64,000 bases of DNA from Pseudoxanthomonas suwonensis. GTDB lineage: Bacteria > Pseudomonadota > Gammaproteobacteria > Xanthomonadales > Xanthomonadaceae. Of this stretch, positions 9,779-19,108 are shown piece after piece. A model generated the notes under the pieces. The model searched no databases. It was not told the origin of the DNA and saw only the letters and a program-made list of their open reading frames with translations. The stretch is taken from positions 23,354 through 87,353 of the forward strand of contig QFNC01000020.1 in NCBI GenBank assembly GCA_003240695.1, given 5' to 3'. Position numbers and translations under genes: made by a program. The stretch's first letter is position 1. Each line of letters begins with the position of its first letter.

Positions 9779-11083
9779 TCAGCGGCGCTCGCGATACGGG
9801 CCCCAGGCCGGTTCGCGCACGTCGCCATTGGCCAGCACCAGGCGCTGGCGCACCCGGCCGTCGGCCGACACCGCATACAGCACGCCGCGCCGGCCTTCGC
9901 GGGCCGCGTACAGGATCATGCTGGCGTTGGGTGCAAAACTGGGGGATTCGTCCAGCGAGCCGGGCGACAGGGTGCTCCAGCGCGGGCTGCCCAGGCTGCG
10001 GTCGAGCAGCGCGATGCGGTAGGTGCTGCCGCTGCCTTGGGCCACGGCGATCTTCTTGCCGTCGTGCGACACGCTGGGGCTGGCGTTGTAGTTGCCCTGG
10101 AAGCTCACCCGGGTGGCGCCGCCGCCGCTGGCCGACACCTGGTAGATCTGCGGCTGGCCACCGCGGTCGGAGGTGAAGTAGATCGAGCTGCCGTCGCTGC
10201 TCCAGTCCGGCTCGGTGTCGATGCCCATCTGGTTGGTGATCTGGGTCAGCGCGCGGCTGGCGACATCCATCACGTAGATTTCCGGGTTGCCGCTGCGCGA
10301 CAGCGTGAGCGCCAGCTTGCGGCCGTCCGGCGAGAACGCCGGCGCGCCGTTGATGCCGCGGAAACTGGCGATCTTCTCGCGCGAGCCGGACGCGATGTCC
10401 TGGATGAAGATGGCCGAATTGCCGCCTTCGAAACTCACATAGGCCAGTTTGCGGCCATCCGGACTCCATGACGGCGACAGCAGCGGCTCGGTGGAACGCA
10501 CCACCGTCTGCGGATTCCAGCCGTCGGCATCGGCCACCATCAGCGCGTAACTGGCACCCTTGCCCACGCCGGAGGCGGTGACATAGGCGATCCGGGTCCA
10601 GAACGCGCCGCGCACGCCCAGGATCTTCTCGTAGATGGCATCGGCGATCTGGTGCGCCACGTCGCGCGTGGCACCGCTGCCGGCGGTCAAGGCAAAGCCC
10701 AGCAGGCGCTGCTGCTTGGCCACGTCGAACAGTTCGTATTCCACCCGCACGCTGCCGCCGCCGGCATCGCTGACTCGCCCCACCACCAGGAAATCCTGCT
10801 TCAGCAGCCGCCAGGTGGGGTACTGCACCTCGCTGCCGCGCGTGGGACGTTCCACGATCTGCGCCTCCGGCAGCGCGCGGAACTGGCCGGAACGCTCCAG
10901 ATCGGCGCGGACGATGCCGGCCACGTCGTGCTCGCCGCCGCTGCCGGCAAACGGCACCACCGCGATCGGCAAGGCCGCGGCATTGCCGCCGATGATGTCG
11001 ATTTCCAGGGCCCGTTCCTGCGCCACGGCCCACGCGGGCAGCAGCAACAGCAGCAAGGCGATGGCGAAGCGCAATGGCGTCAT
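9779..11083 (-). CDS. tolB: Tol-Pal system protein TolB
   Basis: Periplasmic beta-propeller protein that links Pal to TolA. 434 aa, typical for TolB. It begins with a signal peptide (MTPLRFAIALLLLLLPAWAVAQ). The N-terminal domain (IPIAVVPFAG-like block) is followed by WD40-like repeats with recurring SPDGRKLA and SYDG/SDGSSIYFTS motifs. Start chosen at ATG 11083 with GAGG eight bases upstream; the open frame beyond it is not homologous. 57 bp separate it from pal. Confidence 0.96.
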   Translation of the reverse strand: MTPLRFAIALLLLLLPAWAVAQERALEIDIIGGNAAALPIAVVPFAGSGGEHDVAGIVRADLERSGQFRALPEAQIVERPTRGSEVQYPTWRLLKQDFLVVGRVSDAGGGSVRVEYELFDVAKQQRLLGFALTAGSGATRDVAHQIADAIYEKILGVRGAFWTRIAYVTASGVGKGASYALMVADADGWNPQTVVRSTEPLLSPSWSPDGRKLAYVSFEGGNSAIFIQDIASGSREKIASFRGINGAPAFSPDGRKLALTLSRSGNPEIYVMDVASRALTQITNQMGIDTEPDWSSDGSSIYFTSDRGGQPQIYQVSASGGGATRVSFQGNYNASPSVSHDGKKIAVAQGSGSTYRIALLDRSLGSPRWSTLSPGSLDESPSFAPNASMILYAAREGRRGVLYAVSADGRVRQRLVLANGDVREPAWGPYRERR

Positions 11084-11168
11084 GGGGACCTCGTGATGGA
11101 ACGGTAATTGTTCATTTAGCTGCGTGAAGGCCGTCTGAAAGCTGAATCGGGGCTCCGTTTCCGCTCGA

Positions 11169-12095
11169 TCATGGCCCGGACGGGCGGAAGGTGAACACCA
11201 GTTTGCGGCTGAAGACCGGCTCGAAGCCGGCATAGGGCAACGGTTGGGCCTTCAACACCGCCGCTTCCACCGAGCGCTTCGCCAAATCGTCGTAGGGACA
11301 GCCGAGTTCCACCTCGGCACTGATCACCTCGCCACCCGGCAGCTGGGTGATGGCGATGCGGCACGGCAGGTTGGGCACGTTGTCGGGACGGGTCCAGTTG
11401 CCCAGCACCGAGCGCTGGATCGCTGCCATGTACTGCGCCAGCAGGGCCTTGTCCTCGCCGCTGTTGCCTGGCGGCGGGCTGGCGTTGCTCGCGGCCTGCT
11501 GCGCGCTGGCCTTGGCGGCGTTGCGATCGGCGATCTGCTGCAGGCGCTGCTCGCTGAGGGCGATCTCGCGTTCCAGCTTTTCCCGCTCGCGGCGGATCTC
11601 GGCCAGCTTGCGCTGCTGCTCGGCCTCTTTCTGGCGCTCGCGCTCGGTCAGGTCGATCTGTTCCTGGCGCTGTTTCGCTTCCTGCTCGCGTTCGCGGGTC
11701 TCGGCCGACAGCGCATCTGCCCGCACTTCTTCCTGCGACACCGGGTCAGGATCGACGATCGCCTGCTGCGCCTGCGGCTGCGGCGGTGTGGGTGCCTGCT
11801 CCGGAAACAGTTCCGGCAGCGGTCGCGGCTGCGGATCGTCGGGTTCGGGCAGCGGCTGCGGACGCGGCTGCGGCTGCGGCGCCACCGGTTCGGGGCGCTT
11901 GGCCAGTACCCGCTGCAGCCGCGCCGACAGGGCATTGGGGTCGATCAGTTCCGCTTCCACCGGCTCACCGGCGGCCGACTGCGGCGCCACGCTGCGCGTC
12001 CACCACAACCCGGCCAGCATCAAGCCGAACAGCAGCGCATGCAGCAGCGCGGCTGCAAATACGGCCTGCTGCGTGTCGGCGCGGGTTTCCCTCAC
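11169..12095 (-). CDS. tolA: Tol-Pal system protein TolA
   Basis: Inner-membrane protein spanning the periplasm and coupling TolQR energy to TolB/Pal. 308 aa: one N-terminal membrane segment (about residues 12-32), a Pro/Gln-rich stretch (65-125), a long charged coiled coil of Glu/Arg/Gln (about 125-200), and the C-terminal TolA-III domain (QYMAAIQRSVLGNWTRP, CRIAITQLPGGEV). The start is GTG, overlapping the tolR stop (GTGA), which indicates coupling. Confidence 0.93.
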   Translation of the reverse strand: MRETRADTQQAVFAAALLHALLFGLMLAGLWWTRSVAPQSAAGEPVEAELIDPNALSARLQRVLAKRPEPVAPQPQPRPQPLPEPDDPQPRPLPELFPEQAPTPPQPQAQQAIVDPDPVSQEEVRADALSAETREREQEAKQRQEQIDLTERERQKEAEQQRKLAEIRREREKLEREIALSEQRLQQIADRNAAKASAQQAASNASPPPGNSGEDKALLAQYMAAIQRSVLGNWTRPDNVPNLPCRIAITQLPGGEVISAEVELGCPYDDLAKRSVEAAVLKAQPLPYAGFEPVFSRKLVFTFRPSGP

Positions 12096-12538
12096 CGGCG
12101 GGGGGTCTCCGTGGGCTGGCTCATCAGGCCCACCTTCTGCACACCGGCACCCTGCAGCAGCACCATCGCCTGGTACACGGTGTTGTAGTTGGCGTCGGCA
12201 TCACCGGCCACGAATACCGGCACCTGCGGATTCTGGGTGACGAATGCTCCCACCTTTGCCGCCAGCGCCTCGGCATCGAGCGCCTCGTTGGGTGCGCCCT
12301 GCACGCTGAGGAAGTAATGGCCCTGCGCATCCACGCTGACCACCACCGGATCCTTCTTCTCCTGGATCGACTTGGCATTGGACTGCGGCAACTCGATGTC
12401 CACGCCCAGGTTGAGCAGCGGCGCGGTCACCATGAAGATGATCAGCAGCACCAGCATCACGTCGATGTAGGGCACCACGTTGATCTCCGCCTTGAGGCGG
12501 CGCTTGCGGTGGCGGCGGCTGGACTGGGTGGAGGCCAT
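12092..12538 (-). CDS. tolR: Tol-Pal system protein TolR
   Basis: ExbD/TolR family component of the proton channel. 148 aa, with a basic N-terminus, the membrane helix with the conserved Asp (NVVPYIDVMLVLLIIFMV), and a periplasmic ExbD-like domain. It overlaps tolA by 4 bp and follows tolQ by 60 bp. Confidence 0.95.
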   Translation of the reverse strand: MASTQSSRRHRKRRLKAEINVVPYIDVMLVLLIIFMVTAPLLNLGVDIELPQSNAKSIQEKKDPVVVSVDAQGHYFLSVQGAPNEALDAEALAAKVGAFVTQNPQVPVFVAGDADANYNTVYQAMVLLQGAGVQKVGLMSQPTETPRR

Positions 12539-12598
12539 GGCGGACTCGTGTGGGAAGCGGGCTTCGGGGCGTGTGCAGGCAGTACCGGCGCGTGCGTG

Positions 12599-13408
12599 TC
12601 AGTACTCGCCGGTGTGCGCCTGACGTTGCAGCACCGAGGCGAATTCCTCCGCGAAGGTGTCGTAGCGGGTGGCGATGCGGTCCACGCGGGTGGAGAAGCG
12701 GTTGTACGCCCACACCGCCGGGATCGCCGCGAACAGGCCCATGGCGGTGGCGATCAAGGCTTCCGAAATGCCCGGCGCCACCGTGGCGATGGTGGCTTCC
12801 TTCATGCTGGCCAGACCCTGGAACGAGATCATGATGCCCCACACCGTGCCGAACAGGCCCACGTACGGGCTGATCGAACCCACGTTGGCCAGGAATTCGA
12901 GATTGCGCTCCAGCCCGTCCAGTTCGCGTGCGGTGGTGGCGCGCATGGCCCGCTGCGCACTTTCCAGCTGCAGTTCGGCGCTGGCGCCGCGGCGCTGCCG
13001 GACCTTGTTGAAATCGCGGAAACCGGCTTCGAAGATCGCCTCCATGCCACCGGTGTCGCGGCCGCGTTCGCTGGCGCCGGCGTACATCCGGGTCAGGTCC
13101 ACGCCGGACCAGAACTTTTCCTCGAAGCCGTCGGCCTCGGCCTCGGCGCGATTCAGCAGGCTGCGCTTGCGGAAGATGATCACCCACGAAGCGATCGAGG
13201 CGATCACCAGCAGCAACATCACCAGTTGCACCGGCAGGGACGCATGCAGGATCAGCTGCAGCAGGTTCAGGCTGTCGCCGGCCACCGCCGGGTGCGCGGC
13301 ATTGGCCACGGCATCGGCAGGCAGTTCGGCCGCCGCGGCAGCGGCTTCCTCGGACAATGGCTGCACATCGGTGGCGGATTGCAGGGCGGCAAGAACGACA
13401 ACGGACAT
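12599..13408 (-). CDS. tolQ: Tol-Pal system protein TolQ
   Basis: MotA/TolQ/ExbB proton-channel subunit in the inner membrane. 269 aa, longer than E. coli TolQ (230 aa) through an Ala-rich N-terminal extension (residues 1-45). Three membrane segments are visible: about 55-78, 170-190 (VGLFGTVWGIMISFQGL) and 205-225. It lies between ybgC and tolR in the same direction. Confidence 0.94.
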   Translation of the reverse strand: MSVVVLAALQSATDVQPLSEEAAAAAAELPADAVANAAHPAVAGDSLNLLQLILHASLPVQLVMLLLVIASIASWVIIFRKRSLLNRAEAEADGFEEKFWSGVDLTRMYAGASERGRDTGGMEAIFEAGFRDFNKVRQRRGASAELQLESAQRAMRATTARELDGLERNLEFLANVGSISPYVGLFGTVWGIMISFQGLASMKEATIATVAPGISEALIATAMGLFAAIPAVWAYNRFSTRVDRIATRYDTFAEEFASVLQRQAHTGEY

Positions 13409-13429
13409 CCGGGGGCGTCTCCAGGGCCG

Positions 13430-13849
13430 TCAATCGGCCGTTTGCAAGGGTTGCAATTGTGACAGCAGCGGCTCGGGAATGGCACGCGGCCGGAAGCTGC
13501 GCGCCGACAGCGCCGCCACTTTGACCTGCGCATCCAGCAGGCGTTCACCATCGCGGTCGATCCACTGCGCGAACACCAGACTGGCGGCGCGGCACTCGCG
13601 CAGCGCCACGCCCACCGTCAACGCATCGTCCAGGCGCGCGGGTTTGCGGAAATCCAGCTGCATGGCCCGCACCGCGAACACCAGGTCATCGTGCTGCATC
13701 AGCTGCTGCTGCGAGTGCCCCAGCACCTGCAGCCACTGGCTGCGCGCGCGTTCCAGGAAGGCGACGTACTGGGCGTGGTACACCACGCCGCCGGCGTCGG
13801 TGTCTTCCCAGTACACCCGCACCGGATGGAGGAAAGCATCCACACGCAT
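13430..13849 (-). CDS. ybgC: acyl-CoA thioesterase YbgC
   Basis: Hotdog-fold thioesterase commonly co-encoded with tol-pal. 139 aa. The hallmark PVRVYWEDTDAGGVVYHAQY contains the catalytic Asp of the YbgC/4-hydroxybenzoyl-CoA thioesterase family. The start is set at ATG 13849, which matches the length of the E. coli N-terminus; a GTG five codons earlier directly follows the ruvB stop and is a less likely start. 21 bp separate it from tolQ. Confidence 0.93.
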   Translation of the reverse strand: MRVDAFLHPVRVYWEDTDAGGVVYHAQYVAFLERARSQWLQVLGHSQQQLMQHDDLVFAVRAMQLDFRKPARLDDALTVGVALRECRAASLVFAQWIDRDGERLLDAQVKVAALSARSFRPRAIPEPLLSQLQPLQTAD

Positions 13850-13864
13850 ATTAATGAGTGCCAC

Positions 13865-14908
13865 TCACGGTTCGACACCGACCGCGGCATCGAACAGGCC
13901 CTCGTGCCCCGTGCGCGCCTTCAATCCCAGATGCCGATACGCCTTCAGCGAGGCCATGCGGCCGCGCGCGGTGCGCAGCAGATAACCCTGCTGGATCAGG
14001 TAGGGCTCGATCACGTCCTCCAGGGTCCCGCGCTCCTCGCTGAGCGCCGCGGCCAGCGATTCGATGCCCACCGGGCCGCCGTCGAACTGCTCGATGATCA
14101 GCCGCAGCATGCGCCGGTCCAGCTCGTCGAAGCCTTCCGCATCCACTTTCAGCAACTGCATGGCGGCATTGGCCACGTCGCGGTCGATGTGGCCGGCGGC
14201 GCGCACCTGGGCGAAGTCGCGCACGCGGCGCAACAGGCGGTTGGCGATGCGCGGCGTGCCACGCGAACGGCGGGCGATTTCGCTGGCACCCTCGGCGGCG
14301 CAGTCGATGGCCAGGATCGCGGCCGAGCGGCGCACGATGCGGGCCAGCTCGTCGGGCGTGTAGAACGCCAGCCGCTGCACGATGCCGAAGCGGTCGCGCA
14401 GCGGCGCGGTGAGCAATCCGGCGCGGGTGGTGGCGCCAATCAGCGTGAACGGCGGCAGGTCCAACTTGATCGAACGCGCGGCCGGCCCCTCGCCGATCAT
14501 GATGTCGATCTGGAAATCCTCCATGGCCGGGTACAGCACTTCCTCCACCACAGGCGACAGGCGATGGATCTCGTCGATGAACAGCACGTCGTGCGGCTGC
14601 AGATTGGTCAGCAGTGCGGCCAGATCGCCGGCGCGCTCGATCACAGGACCGCTGGTCACGCGCAGGTTCACCCCCAGTTCGTTGGCGATGACGTGCGACA
14701 GCGTGGTCTTGCCCAGGCCGGGCGGGCCGAAGATCAGCACATGGTCCAGCGCCTCGCCACGGTGCCGCGCGGCATCGATCGCGATCTGCATCTGCTCGCG
14801 CACCGGCTGCTGGCCCAGGTAGTCGGCCAACCGGGCCGGCCGGATGCTGGTTTCGGCCACGGCATCCTCGCGCGTGGCGTCGGGGGTGATGATGCGGGGG
14901 TCGGTCAT
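13865..14908 (-). CDS. ruvB: Holliday junction branch migration helicase RuvB
   Basis: Hexameric AAA+ motor of the RuvAB complex. 347 aa. Walker A GPPGLGKTT (residues 61-69), Walker B LFIDEIHRL, sensor I region LIGATTRAG, arginine finger context APLRDRFG and a C-terminal winged helix (GYLLRTARGRMA). Start at MTDPRIITPD. ruvA and ruvC lie about 4 kb away beyond kup and one accessory gene. Confidence 0.97.
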   Translation of the reverse strand: MTDPRIITPDATREDAVAETSIRPARLADYLGQQPVREQMQIAIDAARHRGEALDHVLIFGPPGLGKTTLSHVIANELGVNLRVTSGPVIERAGDLAALLTNLQPHDVLFIDEIHRLSPVVEEVLYPAMEDFQIDIMIGEGPAARSIKLDLPPFTLIGATTRAGLLTAPLRDRFGIVQRLAFYTPDELARIVRRSAAILAIDCAAEGASEIARRSRGTPRIANRLLRRVRDFAQVRAAGHIDRDVANAAMQLLKVDAEGFDELDRRMLRLIIEQFDGGPVGIESLAAALSEERGTLEDVIEPYLIQQGYLLRTARGRMASLKAYRHLGLKARTGHEGLFDAAVGVEP

Positions 14909-15123
14909 CCACGCATTATGGCCCATGCGGTCGCACCCCGGCCCGCCAGAGCCCCGTCAAGGTGTGTCCAGTCTGTTCTTCGTCTTCGAGAATCAATGAT
15001 TTGCACAACAGGCGCTCGACCCATGCAGCGTGACGCATTCAGGAAGTCCTACGGGTTTTCCCTAGCTGTGCATGCAATCGATAGTGTCCACAATCGAGAC
15101 CATCCCGCCATTGGAGTTCCGAC

Positions 15124-16527
15124 GTGACAACGATCCGAAACAATGCCGACGCCGTCGCCATTATCCAGAGCGACTTCGATCTGTTCGACGTTGCCAGCGA
15201 CCAATCCAGAATGGACGAAGGCCTTCCGTTGAACCTCGTCTTCGATGACCGCATCAGCCAGGACGATCTGCGCGCCGTTGCCTACGACACCACGGGACGC
15301 TACACCCCCGAACAGCAGGCTGCGGCAAAGCGGGTCCTCGACAACCCCGAGCTGTTCCGCATGCTCGACACCGCGTCCGGCAATTCGCCGACCGGCGACG
15401 GCCTGATCAGCAGCAGCGATGTGGACAACGCGGCGCAGGACGAATTCCTGGAAACCCCAGGCACCTCGCCGCACGGCACGCTGGAAAACCCGCATGCCGA
15501 TTCGATGACCATTCTCGAACGAGATTTCGGGACATTCGACGGCGCCGGCGACGACGGCGAAGAAGATGGCCAGGTCAGCCTGAACGATCTGTCTACCATC
15601 GCCTTCGGCACGCAAGGCGATTACACCGTCGAGCAACGCGCGGCTGCACGCTATTTCCTGGACCATCTGGAACTGGTCAACGGCATGGATTCGGATGGCG
15701 ATGGCCTGTTCCGAATCGAGGACGTGCGTGCCATGGCCACGCAGCCCGCGCCTGAAAGCAGCGACAGTCCCGCAGGAAAAACCATCGACGAACTGGCCAA
15801 CCAGTACGCACCGATCCTGTACACCGACCCGAACGACGGTTATCTGCTTACCGACCCGGACGATTACATCGAAGGCAGCACCGTCACCGACGCGAACGGC
15901 AATGTGATCGACGATCCGAAGGCATGGCTGGAAGCCAATCCGGGACAGACGCTGATCATCGATCCGGGTGAAGCCACCAAGGAGAATCCCGTGCCGGATG
16001 CCTCGAAGACCTACTACGAATACGATCCGCAAACCAATTCCATCACCTACTACTATTTCTATCCGAACAACGATGGACCCGCAGCCGGGCTGCCCGGTGT
16101 CGGCGATGTGCAGAACCACGAAGGCGACTGGGAGCGCATCACGGTCCAGCTGGACGATCAATTCCGGCCTGTCACCGTGTATTACAGTGCGCACTCCGGC
16201 TCCGAGGGCGTTCCATGGAGTCAGGTGCTGAAGGAAGACGGCCGCCCGGTGGCATTCGTCGCCACCGGATCGCATGCCAACTATTTCGTGCCGGGTGACG
16301 ATTACCACACCGAAGCCCCGGGAGTGCACGACAGCACCGTCGACAGCCCGGCCGACGGCCTGCGCTTCGACACGACCAGCACCACCCTGACCGCGATCGA
16401 CCGGGACAATCCGCCCTGGTGGTACAACCCGAACGTGCTTTGGGGCGAGGACGGCTATTTCGAATGGACCAGCGGCCCGCAGGGACCGCATTCCGGAAAG
16501 AACACGCTGGCGCCGACACCCGACTGA
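15124..16527 (+). CDS. Vps62-like protein with EF-hand repeats
   Basis: 467-aa protein starting at GTG 15124 with GGAG nine bases upstream. The N-terminal half holds two related units of about 80-90 residues, each with (DLxxxA..T.G.YTxEQxAAA...LDxxEL) between acidic loops. Unit 2 has two good EF-hand loops, DGEEDGQVSLND and DSDGDGLFRIED. The layout recalls the calcium-binding-like repeats of NolX/HrpF proteins. The C-terminal half (about residue 218 onward) resembles the Vps62/DUF946 family: LANQYAPILYTDP, YYYFYP, HEGDWERITVQL, YSAHSG, VAFVATGSHANYF. No signal peptide or membrane segment is seen. It is the only plus-strand gene in an otherwise minus-strand core run (queC to yebC). An exported effector or toxin is a guess; domain calls are from memory of motifs. 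Confidence 0.75.
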   Translation: MTTIRNNADAVAIIQSDFDLFDVASDQSRMDEGLPLNLVFDDRISQDDLRAVAYDTTGRYTPEQQAAAKRVLDNPELFRMLDTASGNSPTGDGLISSSDVDNAAQDEFLETPGTSPHGTLENPHADSMTILERDFGTFDGAGDDGEEDGQVSLNDLSTIAFGTQGDYTVEQRAAARYFLDHLELVNGMDSDGDGLFRIEDVRAMATQPAPESSDSPAGKTIDELANQYAPILYTDPNDGYLLTDPDDYIEGSTVTDANGNVIDDPKAWLEANPGQTLIIDPGEATKENPVPDASKTYYEYDPQTNSITYYYFYPNNDGPAAGLPGVGDVQNHEGDWERITVQLDDQFRPVTVYYSAHSGSEGVPWSQVLKEDGRPVAFVATGSHANYFVPGDDYHTEAPGVHDSTVDSPADGLRFDTTSTTLTAIDRDNPPWWYNPNVLWGEDGYFEWTSGPQGPHSGKNTLAPTPD

Positions 16528-16558
16528 CGGTCAACCAGAACAGCGCGCGATCGCGCGA

Positions 16559-18478
16559 CTAGATCTGCACCGTCGCGCCCAGCTCGACAAGCCGATTGCC
16601 GGGAATGCGGAAGAATCCGGTGGCCGGTGCGGCATTGCGGTGCATGAACGCGAACAGCTTGTCGCGCCACACCGGCATGCCGCGGTGGGCACTGGCCAGG
16701 ATGGTCTCGCGGCTGGCGAAATAGGTGGTTTCCATCGGATCGATGCACAAGGTGCTGCAGTCGGTCAGCTGCATCAGCGCCTGCGGCACATCGGGAGTCT
16801 CCATGAAACCGAAGCGCACGATCACGCGGTGGAAATCGTCGCTGATCTGGCGCACGTCCAGTCGCCGCTCCTTCGGCGCATGGGGAATGGCCAGCGTTTC
16901 CACGGTCAGCACCACGTTGCGATCGTGCAGCACCTTGTTGTGCTTCAGGTTGTGCAGCAGCGCATGCGGCACCACGTCCATGTCGGCGGTCATGAACACC
17001 GCGGTGCCCGGCACCCGCACCGGCGGCGACAGCATCAGCCCGGACAGGAACGTGTCCAGGCGGATGCCTTCCTTCTGCATTTCCGCACGCAGCAGTTCGC
17101 GGCCGCGACGCCAGGTGCGCAGCAGCGTGAACAGCACCAGCCCAAGTACCACCGGAAACCAGGCACCCTGCAGGATCTTGGCGCCGTTGGCGACCACGAA
17201 GGCCAGTTCGATCACGAAGAACACCAGGCACAGCGGAATCACCCAGTTGCGTCGGGTCGGCCACAGCTTGGTGGCCACCAGTGCCAGCAGCAGCGTGTCG
17301 ATGAGCATCGTCAGCGACACGGAAATGCCATAGGCCACGGCCAGATTGCTGGAACTGCGGAAGGTCAGCACCAGTCCGATCACCAGCAGCATCAGCATCC
17401 AGTTCACACCGGGAATGTAGATCTGGCCGATGGTGCTGCTGGAGGTGTGGCGGATGCGCATGCGCGGGATGTAGCCCAGCAGCATGGCCTGCCGTGCCAC
17501 CGAGAATGCGCCGGTGATGACCGCCTGCGAGGCGATCACCGTCGCGGCCGTGGCCAGCACGATCATCGGCCAGCGCGCCCAGTGCGGCACGCCAACGTAG
17601 AAGGGGTTCTGGATCGCCGCCGGATCCTCCAGCACCAGCGCGCCCTGACCCAGGTAATTCAGCATCAGCGCCGGCAGCACGAAGAAATACCAGGAATAGC
17701 GGATCGGTCTGGCGCCGAAATGGCCCATGTCGGCGTACAGCGCTTCGCCACCGGTCACCGCCAGCACCACCGCGCCGAGAATGAAGATGCCGTGCCAGCC
17801 GTGCGTGGCGAAGAACCGCATCGCCCACACCGGATTGAAGGCCTGCAGCACTTCCGGTTCGTGCAGCAGGTTCATCGTGCCCAGCACGGCCAGCGCCGCG
17901 AACCAGAGGATGGTGATCGGGCCGAACACCTTGCCCACAGTAGCCGTGCCGAAGCGCTGCCCCATGAACATGACCAGCAAGACCAGCACGGCGATCGGCA
18001 CGATCCAGTCGTGCAGGCCGGGAGCGGCCACCTCGATGCCCTCCAGCGCCGACAGCACCGAAATGGCCGGCGTGATCACCCCGTCGCCGAAGAACAGCGA
18101 CGCCCCGAAAATGCCGAGCATGCCGACCGCATAGGCCGATTTTCCGCCCTTGGCCAGGGTGCGCTGCGCCAGCGCCATCAATGCCATGATGCCGCCTTCG
18201 CCATCGTTGTCGGCGCGCATGATGATGGTGACGTACTTCACCGTCACCACCAGCATCAGCGACCAGAACACCAGCGACAGGATCCCCAGCACGGTGTCGT
18301 GGTCGGCCACCAGGCCATAGTGCGGGCTGAAGGCTTCCTTCAAGGTGTACAGCGGGCTGGTGCCGATGTCGCCGAACACCACGCCGATGGCGCCGACGAT
18401 CAGCCCGAACAGGCCGGCATGGGCATGACCCTGCGAAGGCGCGGACGCGTCGCTGGCAGACGTGCTCGGATTCGACAT
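16559..18478 (-). CDS. kup: low-affinity potassium transporter Kup
   Basis: K+ uptake permease of the KUP/HAK/KT family in the inner membrane. 639 aa with about 12 predicted membrane helices in the first 450 residues and a soluble C-terminal domain. Family motifs: GVVFGDIGTSPLYTLKE at residues 33-49, FGDGVITPAISVLSALEG, and TGGEALYADMGHFG. It lies convergent to the Vps62-like gene with a 31-bp gap containing the palindrome GCGCGATCGCGC. It follows ruvA by 39 bp in the same direction. Confidence 0.96.
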   Translation of the reverse strand: MSNPSTSASDASAPSQGHAHAGLFGLIVGAIGVVFGDIGTSPLYTLKEAFSPHYGLVADHDTVLGILSLVFWSLMLVVTVKYVTIIMRADNDGEGGIMALMALAQRTLAKGGKSAYAVGMLGIFGASLFFGDGVITPAISVLSALEGIEVAAPGLHDWIVPIAVLVLLVMFMGQRFGTATVGKVFGPITILWFAALAVLGTMNLLHEPEVLQAFNPVWAMRFFATHGWHGIFILGAVVLAVTGGEALYADMGHFGARPIRYSWYFFVLPALMLNYLGQGALVLEDPAAIQNPFYVGVPHWARWPMIVLATAATVIASQAVITGAFSVARQAMLLGYIPRMRIRHTSSSTIGQIYIPGVNWMLMLLVIGLVLTFRSSSNLAVAYGISVSLTMLIDTLLLALVATKLWPTRRNWVIPLCLVFFVIELAFVVANGAKILQGAWFPVVLGLVLFTLLRTWRRGRELLRAEMQKEGIRLDTFLSGLMLSPPVRVPGTAVFMTADMDVVPHALLHNLKHNKVLHDRNVVLTVETLAIPHAPKERRLDVRQISDDFHRVIVRFGFMETPDVPQALMQLTDCSTLCIDPMETTYFASRETILASAHRGMPVWRDKLFAFMHRNAAPATGFFRIPGNRLVELGATVQI

Positions 18479-18517
18479 GGCCCCCGCTACCCCCCGGATC
18501 AGGCGCGCATGGTACGC

Positions 18518-19108
18518 CTATCGCAGGGCCTGTTGCAGTGCCTTGCGGATGATGGCTTCTGCGCTGTCGCCCTGCACCGCCGCGGCGCGGGCCATGCGGT
18601 CGGCCTCGGCCGGCTTGTAGCCCAGCTGCTGCAGGGCGATGATGGCTTCGGACAGCGGATCGAACCCGACTGCTGCCGCGCCACCGGACACCGGGCCGGC
18701 ACCCAGATCGGCCGCGCGATCCCGCAGCTCCACCACGATGCGCTCGGCGGTCTTCTTGCCGATGCCGGGAATGCGGGTCAGCGCGGTCACGTCGCTGCTC
18801 TGCACCAGCCGCGCGAAGTCGTTCACCGACACGCCTGACAGGATCGCCAGCGCGATCTTCGCGCCGATGCCGCTGACCTTCTGCACGTCGCGGAACAGGC
18901 GCCGTTCGGCATCGGTCAGGAAACCGTACAGGGCCACGCTGTCCTCCTTCTGTGCGTGATGCGTGAACAGCTGCACCTCGCGACCGACCTCGGGCAGGTC
19001 GTAGAAGGTGCTCATCGGCGCTTCCAGCTCGTAGCCCACGCCATGCACGTCCACCACCAGCCACGGCGGCTGCTTGTGGATCAGGATGCCCTTCAGTCGC
19101 CCGATCAT
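18518..19108 (-). CDS. ruvA: Holliday junction DNA-binding protein RuvA
   Basis: Tetrameric junction-binding subunit of RuvAB. 196 aa: OB-fold N-terminus (MIGRLKGILI), tandem helix-hairpin-helix motifs (VSGIGAKIALAILSG and IPGIGKKTAERIVVEL), then a C-terminal three-helix RuvB-binding domain (EAIIALQQLGYKPAEAD). The ATG overlaps the ruvC stop by 4 bp. Confidence 0.96.
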   Translation of the reverse strand: MIGRLKGILIHKQPPWLVVDVHGVGYELEAPMSTFYDLPEVGREVQLFTHHAQKEDSVALYGFLTDAERRLFRDVQKVSGIGAKIALAILSGVSVNDFARLVQSSDVTALTRIPGIGKKTAERIVVELRDRAADLGAGPVSGGAAAVGFDPLSEAIIALQQLGYKPAEADRMARAAAVQGDSAEAIIRKALQQALR

